The notes: a model not told the origin generated them from the sequence alone. A stretch of DNA of 5,119 nucleotides from Streptomyces violaceus (GCA_000715635.1 KL569163.1:52941-58059), one strand, 5' to 3'; shown: positions 1-5,119, counted from the first letter of the stretch. A program made the numbers and translations.

Positions 1-31
1 GGTCACGAGGCGGTTCGCCCGCCTCATGACC
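1..31 (-). terminator. Probable transcription terminator hairpin of the two-gene operon
   Basis: An inverted repeat gives a 13-pair stem (1-13 with 19-31) around a 5-base loop (14-18). It starts 24 bases after the stop codon of the small membrane-protein gene. The only imperfect pair, positions 6 and 26, is C against A if the plus strand is transcribed but a G-U wobble in a minus-strand transcript, so the RNA helix is continuous only for the operon on the minus strand. A U-tract cannot be judged because it would lie outside the window; many Streptomyces terminators lack one. The stem could also act as a bidirectional terminator with an unseen gene to the left. Confidence 0.65.
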
Positions 32-55
32 ACCGCACCGGCATGGTCGGCTGGA

Positions 56-529
56 TCAGTCGGCATCGCACTTCTCAAGCCGGCTTGTCTTCGACTGCGG
101 ATCGCCTGCGGCGTCCTCACGAAACACGATGGAATAGCAGCGATAGGCACGGGAGTATGAGGTGCCGAACATGGTGGTGTCCTCGAACTCCCCGAAGAAG
201 CGGACGGTGGTGGCCAGTCGGCCTTCCGAGCGTGCGTAGGAGGTAAGCCTGCCGTCGTGCCGTTCGGCGATGCTGCGCACGGCTTCCTGGCCGGCTGGGT
301 ACGGCGAGACCGCCATCACGTCACGTGCGTACGACCGGGCCAGGGCTGCGGTCCTGTTCAGGGCTTCTGACTCGTTTCGTTCATTCGCACGCTCTTGGCG
401 GTGGTGCATGACCATGAGCACCAAGGACGCGATCAGCACTGCGACGATGGGCGCCAGGAGGGCGACGAGGCATCCTGGGGACGGCACCGTAACGCGGTGC
501 TGCCGCGCCACGGTGCCGTGATCAGACAT
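56..529 (-). CDS. Small single-pass membrane protein, function unknown
   Basis: A 157-residue protein that I do not recognise. Residues 1-18 are short and polar. Residues 19-41 form a strong hydrophobic segment (LVALLAPIVAVLIASLVLMV), followed by HHRQER and a charged, probably helical stretch to about residue 74. The rest (about 80-157) is a small mixed domain with aromatic-rich strands (RFFGEF, YRCYSIVF). It has two cysteines, C131 and C154, which could form a disulfide if the C-terminal part is outside; a third, C20, is at the membrane edge. Charges flanking the segment do not settle the topology; N-in/C-out is my inference. The ATG at 529 is preferred because GAGGA lies 5 bases upstream; longer in-frame starts would run into the preceding gene and lack such a site. 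It begins 8 bases after the big hydrolase gene, so the two are almost certainly cotranscribed and probably translationally coupled. The product may anchor or assist that exported enzyme. No in-frame TTA codon was seen. Confidence 0.75.
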   Translation of the reverse strand: MSDHGTVARQHRVTVPSPGCLVALLAPIVAVLIASLVLMVMHHRQERANERNESEALNRTAALARSYARDVMAVSPYPAGQEAVRSIAERHDGRLTSYARSEGRLATTVRFFGEFEDTTMFGTSYSRAYRCYSIVFREDAAGDPQSKTSRLEKCDAD

Positions 530-534
530 TCTCG

Positions 535-539
535 TCCTC
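535..539 (-). promoter_or_regulatory. Ribosome binding site that fixes the start of the small membrane-protein gene
   Basis: GAGGA on the minus strand sits 5 bases before the ATG at 529 and overlaps the TGA stop (540-538) of the upstream hydrolase gene. This arrangement favours translational coupling and decides the start at 529 rather than at in-frame starts further upstream. Confidence 0.7.
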
Positions 540-3500
540 ACTGATCCTCTCGTGTGACGGCTGCCATCGGGCCGGCCGTCATGAATGCCTGCGCGTAGGC
601 GCTGGTCCCCGTCTGGTTCGGGTGGTAGCTCTCCCGGCTGAGGCAGGTGTCTCCCGTGAACCACCAGCAGAGCTGGGTGTTCTTGTCGCCGTGGTGGAAG
701 TCGCCGTCGCCGTTCGGTCCGGCCACAACTCCGTTTATTCCTTCCGGCGAATCACAGATGCGCTTTCCCTCGAACGCCGACTGCGGAGACCGGTACCTCA
801 CGTTGTCTGCGTTCATGGAGAGGGCCAGCTCACGCTGTTCGTTCTCGAAGTACTCGGCCATGTCGTTGAGAATGACACGCTGGGATGCGCTCACCAAGGT
901 CGAGCACGCCTGAGTGCGGCTGAAGAGCAGGGGGTAGCCCATCAGCGAGATCGTCGCGTTCGGCGCCTGGGCATGGATCTGTTCCAGCACCGTCCGAGTC
1001 TCGGCTACAGCAGAGTCGATGTCTGCCTTCATCGAGGCCTCCGACGGGCATCCCTCCATGACACACGTTTGGATCTTGTTGTCGAATCGCGCGTCGTTTC
1101 CACCGATGGTCAACATGACCAAAGTGGTGTCCGCACTGAGCGCCCCCGAGTCGATCTGGGTCTTCTCGTGGAAGTTCCCGTCAAAGCCCCAGGCATTGGG
1201 GTTTCCCTGGGTCATCTGGTGCGTCTTGGCTCCGGAGCATGCGGTGAACTGGAAGTCCAGCGCCGGATCGAAGCTGTCCGCGAGCGCGCCGACGCTTTTC
1301 GTCTGGCCCGGGAGAATCACCTTGCGCGGCCAGGAGTTGTCGCTGCGTCGGCAGGCGTTCCAGCTGCTCTTGCCGTGACCCCTGTCGGACTCGGGCGAAT
1401 AGGACCCGGCACCCTCGCCGGAGGTGTAGGAGTCGCCCATGGCGACGACCATGTGCTTCGGCTTGCCCGAGAGCGGCTGGAAGGCGACGGCGTCCCAGGC
1501 CACGTCCTCGTCCGCGGTGCCGTCGTCAGTGGTGTTGGTCAGCACCACCCGTGGGGTGCCGGTGAAGCGGTAGACGCCGAGTTCGACCCAGGTGTTCTTA
1601 CTGAAGTGGGTGTTGACGTAGCGGTGACGGTCACCGCCCGCGACTCCCTTGATCACATAGTGGGCCTGCTGGGTGTGCGCCCCGGTGTCCGGCATGTGCG
1701 CGAAGACGCGGGCCCACTCGACGTTGCGGTCGAGGGTCCAGGTGCCGTCGATGGTCATCCGGCCGCCGGCACCGCCGAGATGCGCGGTGTCACGGGTGTG
1801 CGTGTACCAGAAGTGGCCACCTTGCCCACCGCCGATCTGGTGCAGGTCACCCTTTGCCTCGAACGGGCCCAGCCCCGGTCCGGTCGCCGCCGGGTTGGGG
1901 TGGAAGGTGAACTGGAAGTTCCCGGCGCCGGTGCCGGACGATCCGCAGTCGCTGTAGGTGTCGATGTTGTCGGGGAGGGAATCCACGATCAGCGCCCCGG
2001 CGGGGGCAGCGCCGCACTCCGGCGTGCCGTACTTCAGCCGATAGCCGCGGCCCGGCTCCTCGCGCAGCGTGACGTACTTGATGCTCTCATTGCCGCAGTC
2101 GGCGTCGCAGTTCGGCTTCCACGTCACGTTCGAGCCGCGCCACCAGTACTTCTCGTAGCACTTCGCGTCGGGACAGTCCGGCGGGTTGGCGGCGTCGCAG
2201 TTGTTGGTGGCGTTGCAGAACGCGTCCAGCGGCGGCTTGACCCGGTCGCGCTGCCCCGGGTTGATCCACCAGGCGGGCCGGAAACCGGCGGAGGAGAACC
2301 CGGACTCGCCGGGCCAGTCCTGCCGCCCGGAGGTGGCGTAGGAAAGGCCGGTGTCCATGGACCACGCGGACCAGCCCATCACCTTCTCCTGGTACGGCCA
2401 GTTCTGAGGCTTCGCGGCGTCACGCGGGTCGGACATGAACGGATCCCGCGAGGGCGGGTAGAACGGGTTCGCGGGGTTGTTGTACCAACCCAGGCCCCAC
2501 GGCTTGCCGTCACCGTTGTTCGGGTTGAAGCCGAGGTTGTAGTTCCACAGCGCGGCGAACCAGTTCTCCGGCTTCGACGGGTCGTCGTTGTTGACGGTGA
2601 TCGTCTGCCCCGCGGTGTGCACCTGGTTCCACTTGTCCGCGAGGATGTACATCGACGCGGCGATGTTGACCGCGTAGTCCAGGGCCACGGCCTTCTGCTT
2701 CGCCGGAGACAGGGACGTCTCGCCGGGCTTCTCGAGGCCGGCGAGGCGCATGCCGTCGGTGACCTGGCCGACACCGTAACCGCAGTCCGACAGGTGCCAG
2801 TTGATCCTCCAGTAGGCCTCGGACGTCTCCCCCTTGTGCCCGTAGAACCCCGCGATCGCCGCCTGCGGGTTGCCCATCTGGCCCGGGATGGCGCCGCCTT
2901 CGGCCTGCCACAGGTTCGACTCCTGGGCGAGTACGCCCAGCAGAACCTGCGCGGGGATACGCGCGCCGGCCTTCCCCTTCAGCGTCGGGGCCGGGAACAG
3001 CCCCTGCGGGTCGACGGTGCCCAGGCCCGCTTGGGAGCGCCAGCCTCCCTGCTTGATCCACTTGGCGCGCAGTTCCCCGCGGATCGCCATGTTGACAGCC
3101 CACTCGACCTGGTTCGAGGTCGGCTGCAGGGCGAGCGCTTTGACGTCGTTTCGGGGAATGGAGCACCAGCGGTCCGTGTCGACCGGATTGTGCGGGTCGG
3201 CCGCCTGTGCGGACCGCCCGTTCTTCCCGGGTGCCGGCTCGGCCCCGTCGGCTGCGCGCAGGGCCGGCGAGAAGGCCCCCTTCCCTGTGCCGCTGGTTGT
3301 GTCGGTGACCGCCTGGGTGATCTTCTCCCCGGTGGCAGTCGCGATACTGCTGATGGTCAGCGGCGCGGCATCCTCATCCGCGGGGTCCTGGGACGTGCTC
3401 CCCCGGCGCGAGGGTTCGGCCTTGGTGAAACCCTTCCCGGCATTCCCGATCCGGTCCAGGCCCGCACGCACGCCGGGCATGAGCACGGGGTCGACGGCCA

Positions 3501-4500
3501 GTCGGCCGTGGCTGGACACATCCGTATCCGCCGGAACATTCAGGCGGGCCACCGCTGTGCCCGTGAGCTTCGCGTTCGTGGTGTCCCCGGTGAGGAACGC
3601 CCGGCCACCGGCGCCCTGTTCGAGGGCCAGGTCTCCGATCTTCCCCGACGCGAGCGTCGACGGCGTGCCCCTGCCCTTCCACAGCTTGGCGCGAGCCAGG
3701 CTGCCGCTGCGGTCGAGGAACGCGATTCCCTTGCCGGTGGGGCGGATGTCGAACGGCACCCCGTCCGTGGCAGCCAGCCTCTGGAGCTTCCTGTCCGCCG
3801 GGTCGACGTGCACCAGCTGACGGCCGCGTGCGGCGACGAGACCGTCCTTCGTCGGGACGGCCGAGGTCACCTGACCAGTGACGGTGGTATCGGTGGTCGT
3901 CTTGCCGCTGGTATTGACCGTGACGAGCCGGGTCTTGTGGTCGCGGAACGCGGTGAACGCGGCCGTCCGGGTCTCGGGGTTGCACGACGGGTCGAAGTAG
4001 GCCAGTGAGCCGGTGAAGGGCAGTTTCGTCACGCGGCCGGACTTCAGGTCGACGACTGCGGTGAACGCCCCGCCCTGCATCAGATCCGGCTTGTTCGTGA
4101 ACGTGCGCGGCGCATACACGACCGCAGCGTGGTCACGGTCCATGACGCAGGAGTTACCGATCCACGAGTCCGCAGGCATGCCGGGCTCCGCCAGCGTGGC
4201 AACAGTCCGCCACTGGTAGGCGTCCTTGCTGTCCGCCACGAGGACCTTGAACCCGCCGCTGTCCGCCGCGGTGGTCACCGCCCGGTCCACGGAGGTCTTC
4301 CAGCTCTTCCCCAGCCTCTTGCCGGGATTCGGCACACGCGTGGGCGGATCGGACGACGGACTGCCGGAGGGCTTCGGAGACGACTTCGGGTCGGGAGGGC
4401 TGGAGTCGGCGAAGGCCGGCGCGACTTGTATGAGCCCGGTCAGGACCGCGGTGGCCGCAAGGCCCGCGATCCCGGTACGAGCAGATCTGAGAACTCTCAA
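538..4500 (-). CDS. Secreted multidomain protein: SLT-type transglycosylase domain fused to golvesin-like and SGNH hydrolase domains
   Basis: A 1320-residue exported protein with two likely enzymatic modules. Order: signal peptide (1-31), Pro/Ser linker (32-60), beta-rich propeller-like region (about 62-345), disordered linker (about 355-435), lysozyme-fold SLT-like domain (about 440-720), cysteine-rich segment (about 760-830), golvesin-C-terminal-like sandwich (about 833-1010) and SGNH hydrolase (about 1016-1315). The start is TTG at 4500, chosen because GGAGG lies 7 bases upstream and a clean signal peptide begins directly there; no ATG or GTG fits better. SLT marks are E527 in AQESNLW, G578-Q579 and the YNLG at 654-657. 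SGNH marks are S1024 in GDSYTSGEG, GGND at 1133-1136 and H1293 in YHPNQTG. A cell-wall role is inferred from export and the SLT fold; the substrate is unknown. It is the first gene of a two-gene operon. No in-frame TTA codon was found, so direct bldA control is unlikely. An alternative reading is an esterase whose SLT-like part only binds glycan. Confidence 0.93.
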   Translation of the reverse strand: MRVLRSARTGIAGLAATAVLTGLIQVAPAFADSSPPDPKSSPKPSGSPSSDPPTRVPNPGKRLGKSWKTSVDRAVTTAADSGGFKVLVADSKDAYQWRTVATLAEPGMPADSWIGNSCVMDRDHAAVVYAPRTFTNKPDLMQGGAFTAVVDLKSGRVTKLPFTGSLAYFDPSCNPETRTAAFTAFRDHKTRLVTVNTSGKTTTDTTVTGQVTSAVPTKDGLVAARGRQLVHVDPADRKLQRLAATDGVPFDIRPTGKGIAFLDRSGSLARAKLWKGRGTPSTLASGKIGDLALEQGAGGRAFLTGDTTNAKLTGTAVARLNVPADTDVSSHGRLAVDPVLMPGVRAGLDRIGNAGKGFTKAEPSRRGSTSQDPADEDAAPLTISSIATATGEKITQAVTDTTSGTGKGAFSPALRAADGAEPAPGKNGRSAQAADPHNPVDTDRWCSIPRNDVKALALQPTSNQVEWAVNMAIRGELRAKWIKQGGWRSQAGLGTVDPQGLFPAPTLKGKAGARIPAQVLLGVLAQESNLWQAEGGAIPGQMGNPQAAIAGFYGHKGETSEAYWRINWHLSDCGYGVGQVTDGMRLAGLEKPGETSLSPAKQKAVALDYAVNIAASMYILADKWNQVHTAGQTITVNNDDPSKPENWFAALWNYNLGFNPNNGDGKPWGLGWYNNPANPFYPPSRDPFMSDPRDAAKPQNWPYQEKVMGWSAWSMDTGLSYATSGRQDWPGESGFSSAGFRPAWWINPGQRDRVKPPLDAFCNATNNCDAANPPDCPDAKCYEKYWWRGSNVTWKPNCDADCGNESIKYVTLREEPGRGYRLKYGTPECGAAPAGALIVDSLPDNIDTYSDCGSSGTGAGNFQFTFHPNPAATGPGLGPFEAKGDLHQIGGGQGGHFWYTHTRDTAHLGGAGGRMTIDGTWTLDRNVEWARVFAHMPDTGAHTQQAHYVIKGVAGGDRHRYVNTHFSKNTWVELGVYRFTGTPRVVLTNTTDDGTADEDVAWDAVAFQPLSGKPKHMVVAMGDSYTSGEGAGSYSPESDRGHGKSSWNACRRSDNSWPRKVILPGQTKSVGALADSFDPALDFQFTACSGAKTHQMTQGNPNAWGFDGNFHEKTQIDSGALSADTTLVMLTIGGNDARFDNKIQTCVMEGCPSEASMKADIDSAVAETRTVLEQIHAQAPNATISLMGYPLLFSRTQACSTLVSASQRVILNDMAEYFENEQRELALSMNADNVRYRSPQSAFEGKRICDSPEGINGVVAGPNGDGDFHHGDKNTQLCWWFTGDTCLSRESYHPNQTGTSAYAQAFMTAGPMAAVTREDQ
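556..1455 (-). other. C-terminal SGNH (GDSL-type) esterase/lipase domain of the large hydrolase
   Basis: Residues about 1016-1315. Block I is VVAMGDSYTSGEG with nucleophile S1024. The ACSGA at 1087-1091 supplies the block II glycine (G1090). Block III is TIGGND with N1135. Block V is ESYHPNQTG with H1293. Eight cysteines (1050, 1088, 1146, 1151, 1199, 1249, 1278, 1286) could give four disulfides, as expected for the exported actinomycete lipase/esterase branch that includes the Streptomyces scabies esterase. At three residues before the histidine there is E1290, not the usual aspartate. All catalytic residues needed for an Ser-His esterase are present. The substrate could be a lipid, a polysaccharide ester or O-acetylated peptidoglycan. 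Confidence 0.9.
1471..2004 (-). other. Golvesin-C-terminal-like beta-sandwich of the large hydrolase
   Basis: Residues about 833-1010. The second half carries the features of golvesin-C-terminal-like domains: GTWTLDRNVEWARVFAHMP, then AHYVIKG, NTWVELGVYRF, RVVLTNTT and the ending DVAWDAVAF, which corresponds to the usual G-x-x-x-x-DAV-x-F close. Such domains are non-catalytic beta-sandwiches commonly attached to secreted hydrolases and are thought to bind a surface or polymer. The first part (FQFTFHPNP to GGHFWYTHT) is less clear and could be an extension of the same sandwich. Confidence 0.6.
2011..2220 (-). other. Cysteine-rich linker segment of the large hydrolase
   Basis: Residues about 761-830 carry seven cysteines (C762, C768, C776, C781, C798, C802, C829) among Asn, Asp and Pro, between the SLT-like and golvesin-like domains; C852 lies just beyond. 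In an exported protein these are most likely disulfides of a small cystine-stabilised module, possibly a ligand-binding one. I do not recognise a named family. Metal binding is less likely outside the cell but not excluded. Confidence 0.5.
2341..3183 (-). other. SLT-like lysozyme-fold (lytic transglycosylase type) domain of the large hydrolase
   Basis: Residues about 440-720. The order of motifs matches the SLT fold: IPAQVLLGVLAQESNLW, with E527 in the position of the catalytic glutamate; CGYGVGQVTDGM (573-584), corresponding to the G-x-x-Q segment; an N-x-A-x-x-x-Y-x-L helix (612-620); and FAALWNYNLGFN (648-659), matching the A-x-x-x-YN-x-G element. Large loops are inserted between the motifs (for example 532-570), and a Trp/Pro-rich tail (660-750) follows. 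In characterised members, the glutamate cleaves the MurNAc-GlcNAc bond and forms a 1,6-anhydro product. Activity here is inferred, not shown. C446 and C573 may pair. Confidence 0.7.
3466..4317 (-). other. N-terminal beta-rich, propeller-like region of the large hydrolase
   Basis: Residues about 62-345. The segment shows repeated short-strand units of about 40 residues with turn-rich loops, for example GGFKVLVADSKDAYQWRTV, AFTAVVDLKSGRVTKLP, RLVTVNTSGKTTTDTTV, RQLVHVDPADRKLQRL and GIAFLDRSGSLARAKLW. The pattern of a strand, D/N-x-S/A-G turn, strand resembles WD40/YVTN-like propellers, but no blade signature is strong enough to name a family. C118 and C173 could form a disulfide. A role in binding a partner or wall polymer is a guess. 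Confidence 0.4.
4408..4500 (-). other. Signal peptide (Sec type) of the large hydrolase
   Basis: Residues 1-31. The basic start RVLRSAR is followed by a hydrophobic core (about 11-27) and APAFA, with predicted cleavage after A31 just before DSSPP. There is no twin-arginine pair, so Sec export is more likely than Tat, and no lipobox cysteine, so it is not a lipoprotein. A Pro/Ser/Lys linker follows to about residue 60, typical of exported actinomycete enzymes. The second to eighth codons include two AGA and several T-ending codons, unlike the rest of the gene. Confidence 0.88.
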
Positions 4501-4501
4501 C

Positions 4502-4531
4502 TGCTCTCCTCCAATGGGGAGCTTTCGAGCA
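4502..4531 (-). promoter_or_regulatory. Possible RNA hairpin covering the ribosome binding site
   Basis: In the minus-strand transcript, CTCC (4521-4518) can pair with GGAG (4512-4509) around a 5-base loop. An outer TGCTC (4531-4527) can pair with GAGCA (4506-4502). The combined structure would bury most of the Shine-Dalgarno of the large gene. The stems are short (4 and 5 pairs, separated by an uneven internal loop), so this may be accidental. Confidence 0.25.
4506..4512 (-). promoter_or_regulatory. Strong Shine-Dalgarno that supports a TTG start
   Basis: GGAGGAG on the minus strand, with GGAGG ending 7 bases before the TTG at 4500. No ATG or GTG in this frame is similarly placed, so this site decides the unusual TTG start of the large hydrolase gene. 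Confidence 0.8.
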
Positions 4532-4663
4532 TGGGTGCCAGGACTGCTTGCGGGCCGGCCGTTTGGGGAGGAAGCCTTCGCAGTCGGCGAGGGTGTCCTG
4601 CAGGATCACGAGCTGGTTCGGGAAGAACTCACTGCGCTGCCCGGAGGGGTAGCAGCAGGTCGG
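4526..4663 (-). pseudogene. Possible coding remnant upstream of the hydrolase gene
   Basis: I see no intact gene here, but the 46 codons read on the minus strand from 4663 have G or C at the first, second and third position in roughly 59, 52 and 91 percent of cases by my hand count. This is the typical coding profile of a Streptomyces-like genome. The peptide contains QRSEFFPNQLVILQDTLADC, and I do not recognise it. No good start or ribosome site fits it, a TGA in the same frame lies at about 4708, and the signal stops without a stop codon just before the hydrolase Shine-Dalgarno. A neighbouring frame (about 4770-4690, containing LLDGVQSAW and RQFPEELAE) is weakly coding-like too, so a decayed, frameshifted gene end is one explanation. 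A chance composition run is the other. Confidence 0.3.
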
Positions 4664-4938
4664 ATCTGTACCGCAGCACCAGAGGCGAGGCTCGACTCCG
4701 CGAGCTCCTCAGGGAACTGCCGGGATGTCGGCATTGCCCATGCGGACTGGACACCGTCGAGCAGGGGTGCCAGGGACAGAGCGGGGCCGGATGCTGCCGC
4801 CGCTCCTGTTGGTCACGTCCCCTGCGACGGCGCGGCGCTCCGGAAATGCCGCGAAGGCAGGAGAGTCTCTTCTGTCAGGGCCGAGCGATCTCGGGCACGC
4901 CGAGACAGATCGACCTTGAAGGCGACTGCTGGCATCGC

Positions 4939-5021
4939 GGCATGACGAACCCCCATTCCCCCGTAACGACGCTGGTTCCCGCGGTCGCTGGCCGAAATGC
5001 GCTTGAGTGGGTCGTCATGCC
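4939..5021. repeat. Ten-base inverted repeat flanking 63 bases
   Basis: GGCATGACGA at 4939-4948 has its exact reverse complement at 5012-5021, with a few more matching positions on both sides. It could fold in the leader RNA or be a pair of protein sites. A match this long somewhere in a 600-base region is not very unlikely by chance, so this is only recorded. Confidence 0.2.
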
Positions 5022-5100
5022 CCGCCCAGCACGACAGTCACTATAGGCACAGGCCAACAGCGGGTAACAAGCAGTAACTTCCGTATCACACACGCTGGTT
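4961..5100. repeat. Imperfect direct repeat pair in the upstream region
   Basis: Read on the minus strand, AACCAGCGT followed by a short variable spacer and TACGG occurs twice: at 5100-5081 (6-base spacer) and at 4977-4961 (3-base spacer). The 9-base core is identical in both. The two copies lie 123 bases apart on either side of the candidate -10. They could be binding sites, but a repeat this short may arise by chance. Confidence 0.25.
5040..5078 (-). promoter_or_regulatory. Candidate promoter with phased GTT direct repeats
   Basis: On the minus strand, TATAGT at 5045-5040 is a good -10 match in a GC-rich setting. Upstream are three direct repeats spaced exactly 10 bases: GTTACTGCTT (5078), GTTACCCGCT (5068) and GTTGGCCTGT (5058). 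No clean -35 is visible; the repeats occupy its place, as at promoters driven by an activator. The site is about 540 bases before the hydrolase start codon, so it would give a long leader, or it may serve something else. Confidence 0.25.
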
Positions 5101-5119
5101 GGCCAGATATGGCTGGGCG

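Larger units (their letters stand above)
4501..5119. other. Upstream region without a convincing intact gene
   Basis: This stretch of about 620 bases lies before the hydrolase gene and lacks any open frame with a credible start, ribosome site and coding composition on either strand. Besides the candidate promoter, repeats and coding-like patch listed separately, it holds two small GC-rich hairpins: 4889-4905 (6-pair stem, 5-base loop) and 4831-4853 (6-pair stem, 11-base loop). A short minus-strand frame 4956-4813 (47 residues from an ATG, open further upstream to 5037) has only modest third-position GC of about 70 percent and no proper ribosome site. The region may be a long regulatory leader, decayed coding DNA, or both. 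Confidence 0.5.

Noticed and set aside
530..664. A longer version of the small membrane protein starting at 664
   Set aside because: It would add 45 residues overlapping the end of the hydrolase gene in another frame, with no ribosome site. The ATG at 529 has GAGGA at the right spacing and starts a normal membrane protein.
622..4008. A very long open frame on the plus strand, about 1128 codons, lying opposite the hydrolase gene
   Set aside because: Its translation is Val/Arg/Gly-rich low-complexity text with no domain, no signal and no suitable ribosome site. It is the antisense shadow expected when the true gene avoids A/T at the third codon position.
56..4500. Possible TTA (bldA-dependent) codons in the operon
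   Set aside because: TTA triplets on the minus strand at about 246, 492 and 2779 are all out of frame with the genes, so direct bldA control is not supported.
4408..4500. A Tat or lipoprotein signal on the large hydrolase
   Set aside because: There is no twin-arginine pair and no cysteine at the predicted cleavage site. A Sec signal with AFA cleavage fits better.
4226..4945. A 239-residue open frame on the plus strand crossing the hydrolase start and the upstream region
   Set aside because: It overlaps the clear signal-peptide and start region of the hydrolase, mixes A/T-ending codons throughout, and has no ribosome site or recognisable motif.
4875..5093. A minus-strand open frame of 72 residues, or 47 residues from the ATG at 5018
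   Set aside because: Third-position GC is only about 74 percent, the upstream sequence lacks a purine-rich ribosome site, the composition is Ser/Arg/Pro-rich, and it runs through the candidate -10 and repeats. Too weak to call a gene.
4813..5119. A CRISPR array, tRNA or insertion-sequence end in the upstream region
   Set aside because: Only two short repeat copies with unequal spacers exist, there is no cloverleaf potential that I can see, and the 10-base inverted repeat has no transposase or target-site duplication nearby.

Overview
The window looks like chromosomal DNA from a Streptomyces-type actinomycete. GC is high, codons in the central part of the main gene end almost always in G or C, Shine-Dalgarno sequences are purine-rich, and the main product is a large secreted multidomain protein. 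I have no tool evidence for the species.

Layout (all convincing genes are on the minus strand, so transcription runs from right to left). Positions 4501-5119 are a long upstream region with a possible promoter, short repeats and a 138-base stretch with coding-like base composition but no intact gene. Positions 4500-538 are one gene for a 1320-residue exported protein. In order it has a signal peptide, a Pro/Ser linker, a beta-rich (propeller-like) region, a lytic-transglycosylase (SLT) type lysozyme-fold domain, a cysteine-rich segment, a golvesin-C-terminal-like beta-sandwich and a C-terminal SGNH (GDSL-type) hydrolase. Only 8 bases later, a second gene (529-56) encodes a 157-residue single-pass membrane protein of unknown function. 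A strong hairpin at 1-31, just past its stop codon, is probably the operon terminator.

Working model (inference): the pair is a cell-envelope operon. The large protein would act outside the membrane. It may combine glycan-strand cleavage with removal of an ester group, and O-acetyl groups on MurNAc are an attractive candidate because they block lytic transglycosylases. The small membrane protein has its likely disulfide-containing domain outside and could be a partner or anchor. The substrate, the regulation and any link between the two proteins are not proven by sequence. I saw no tRNA, rRNA, CRISPR array, intact insertion sequence or phage gene.
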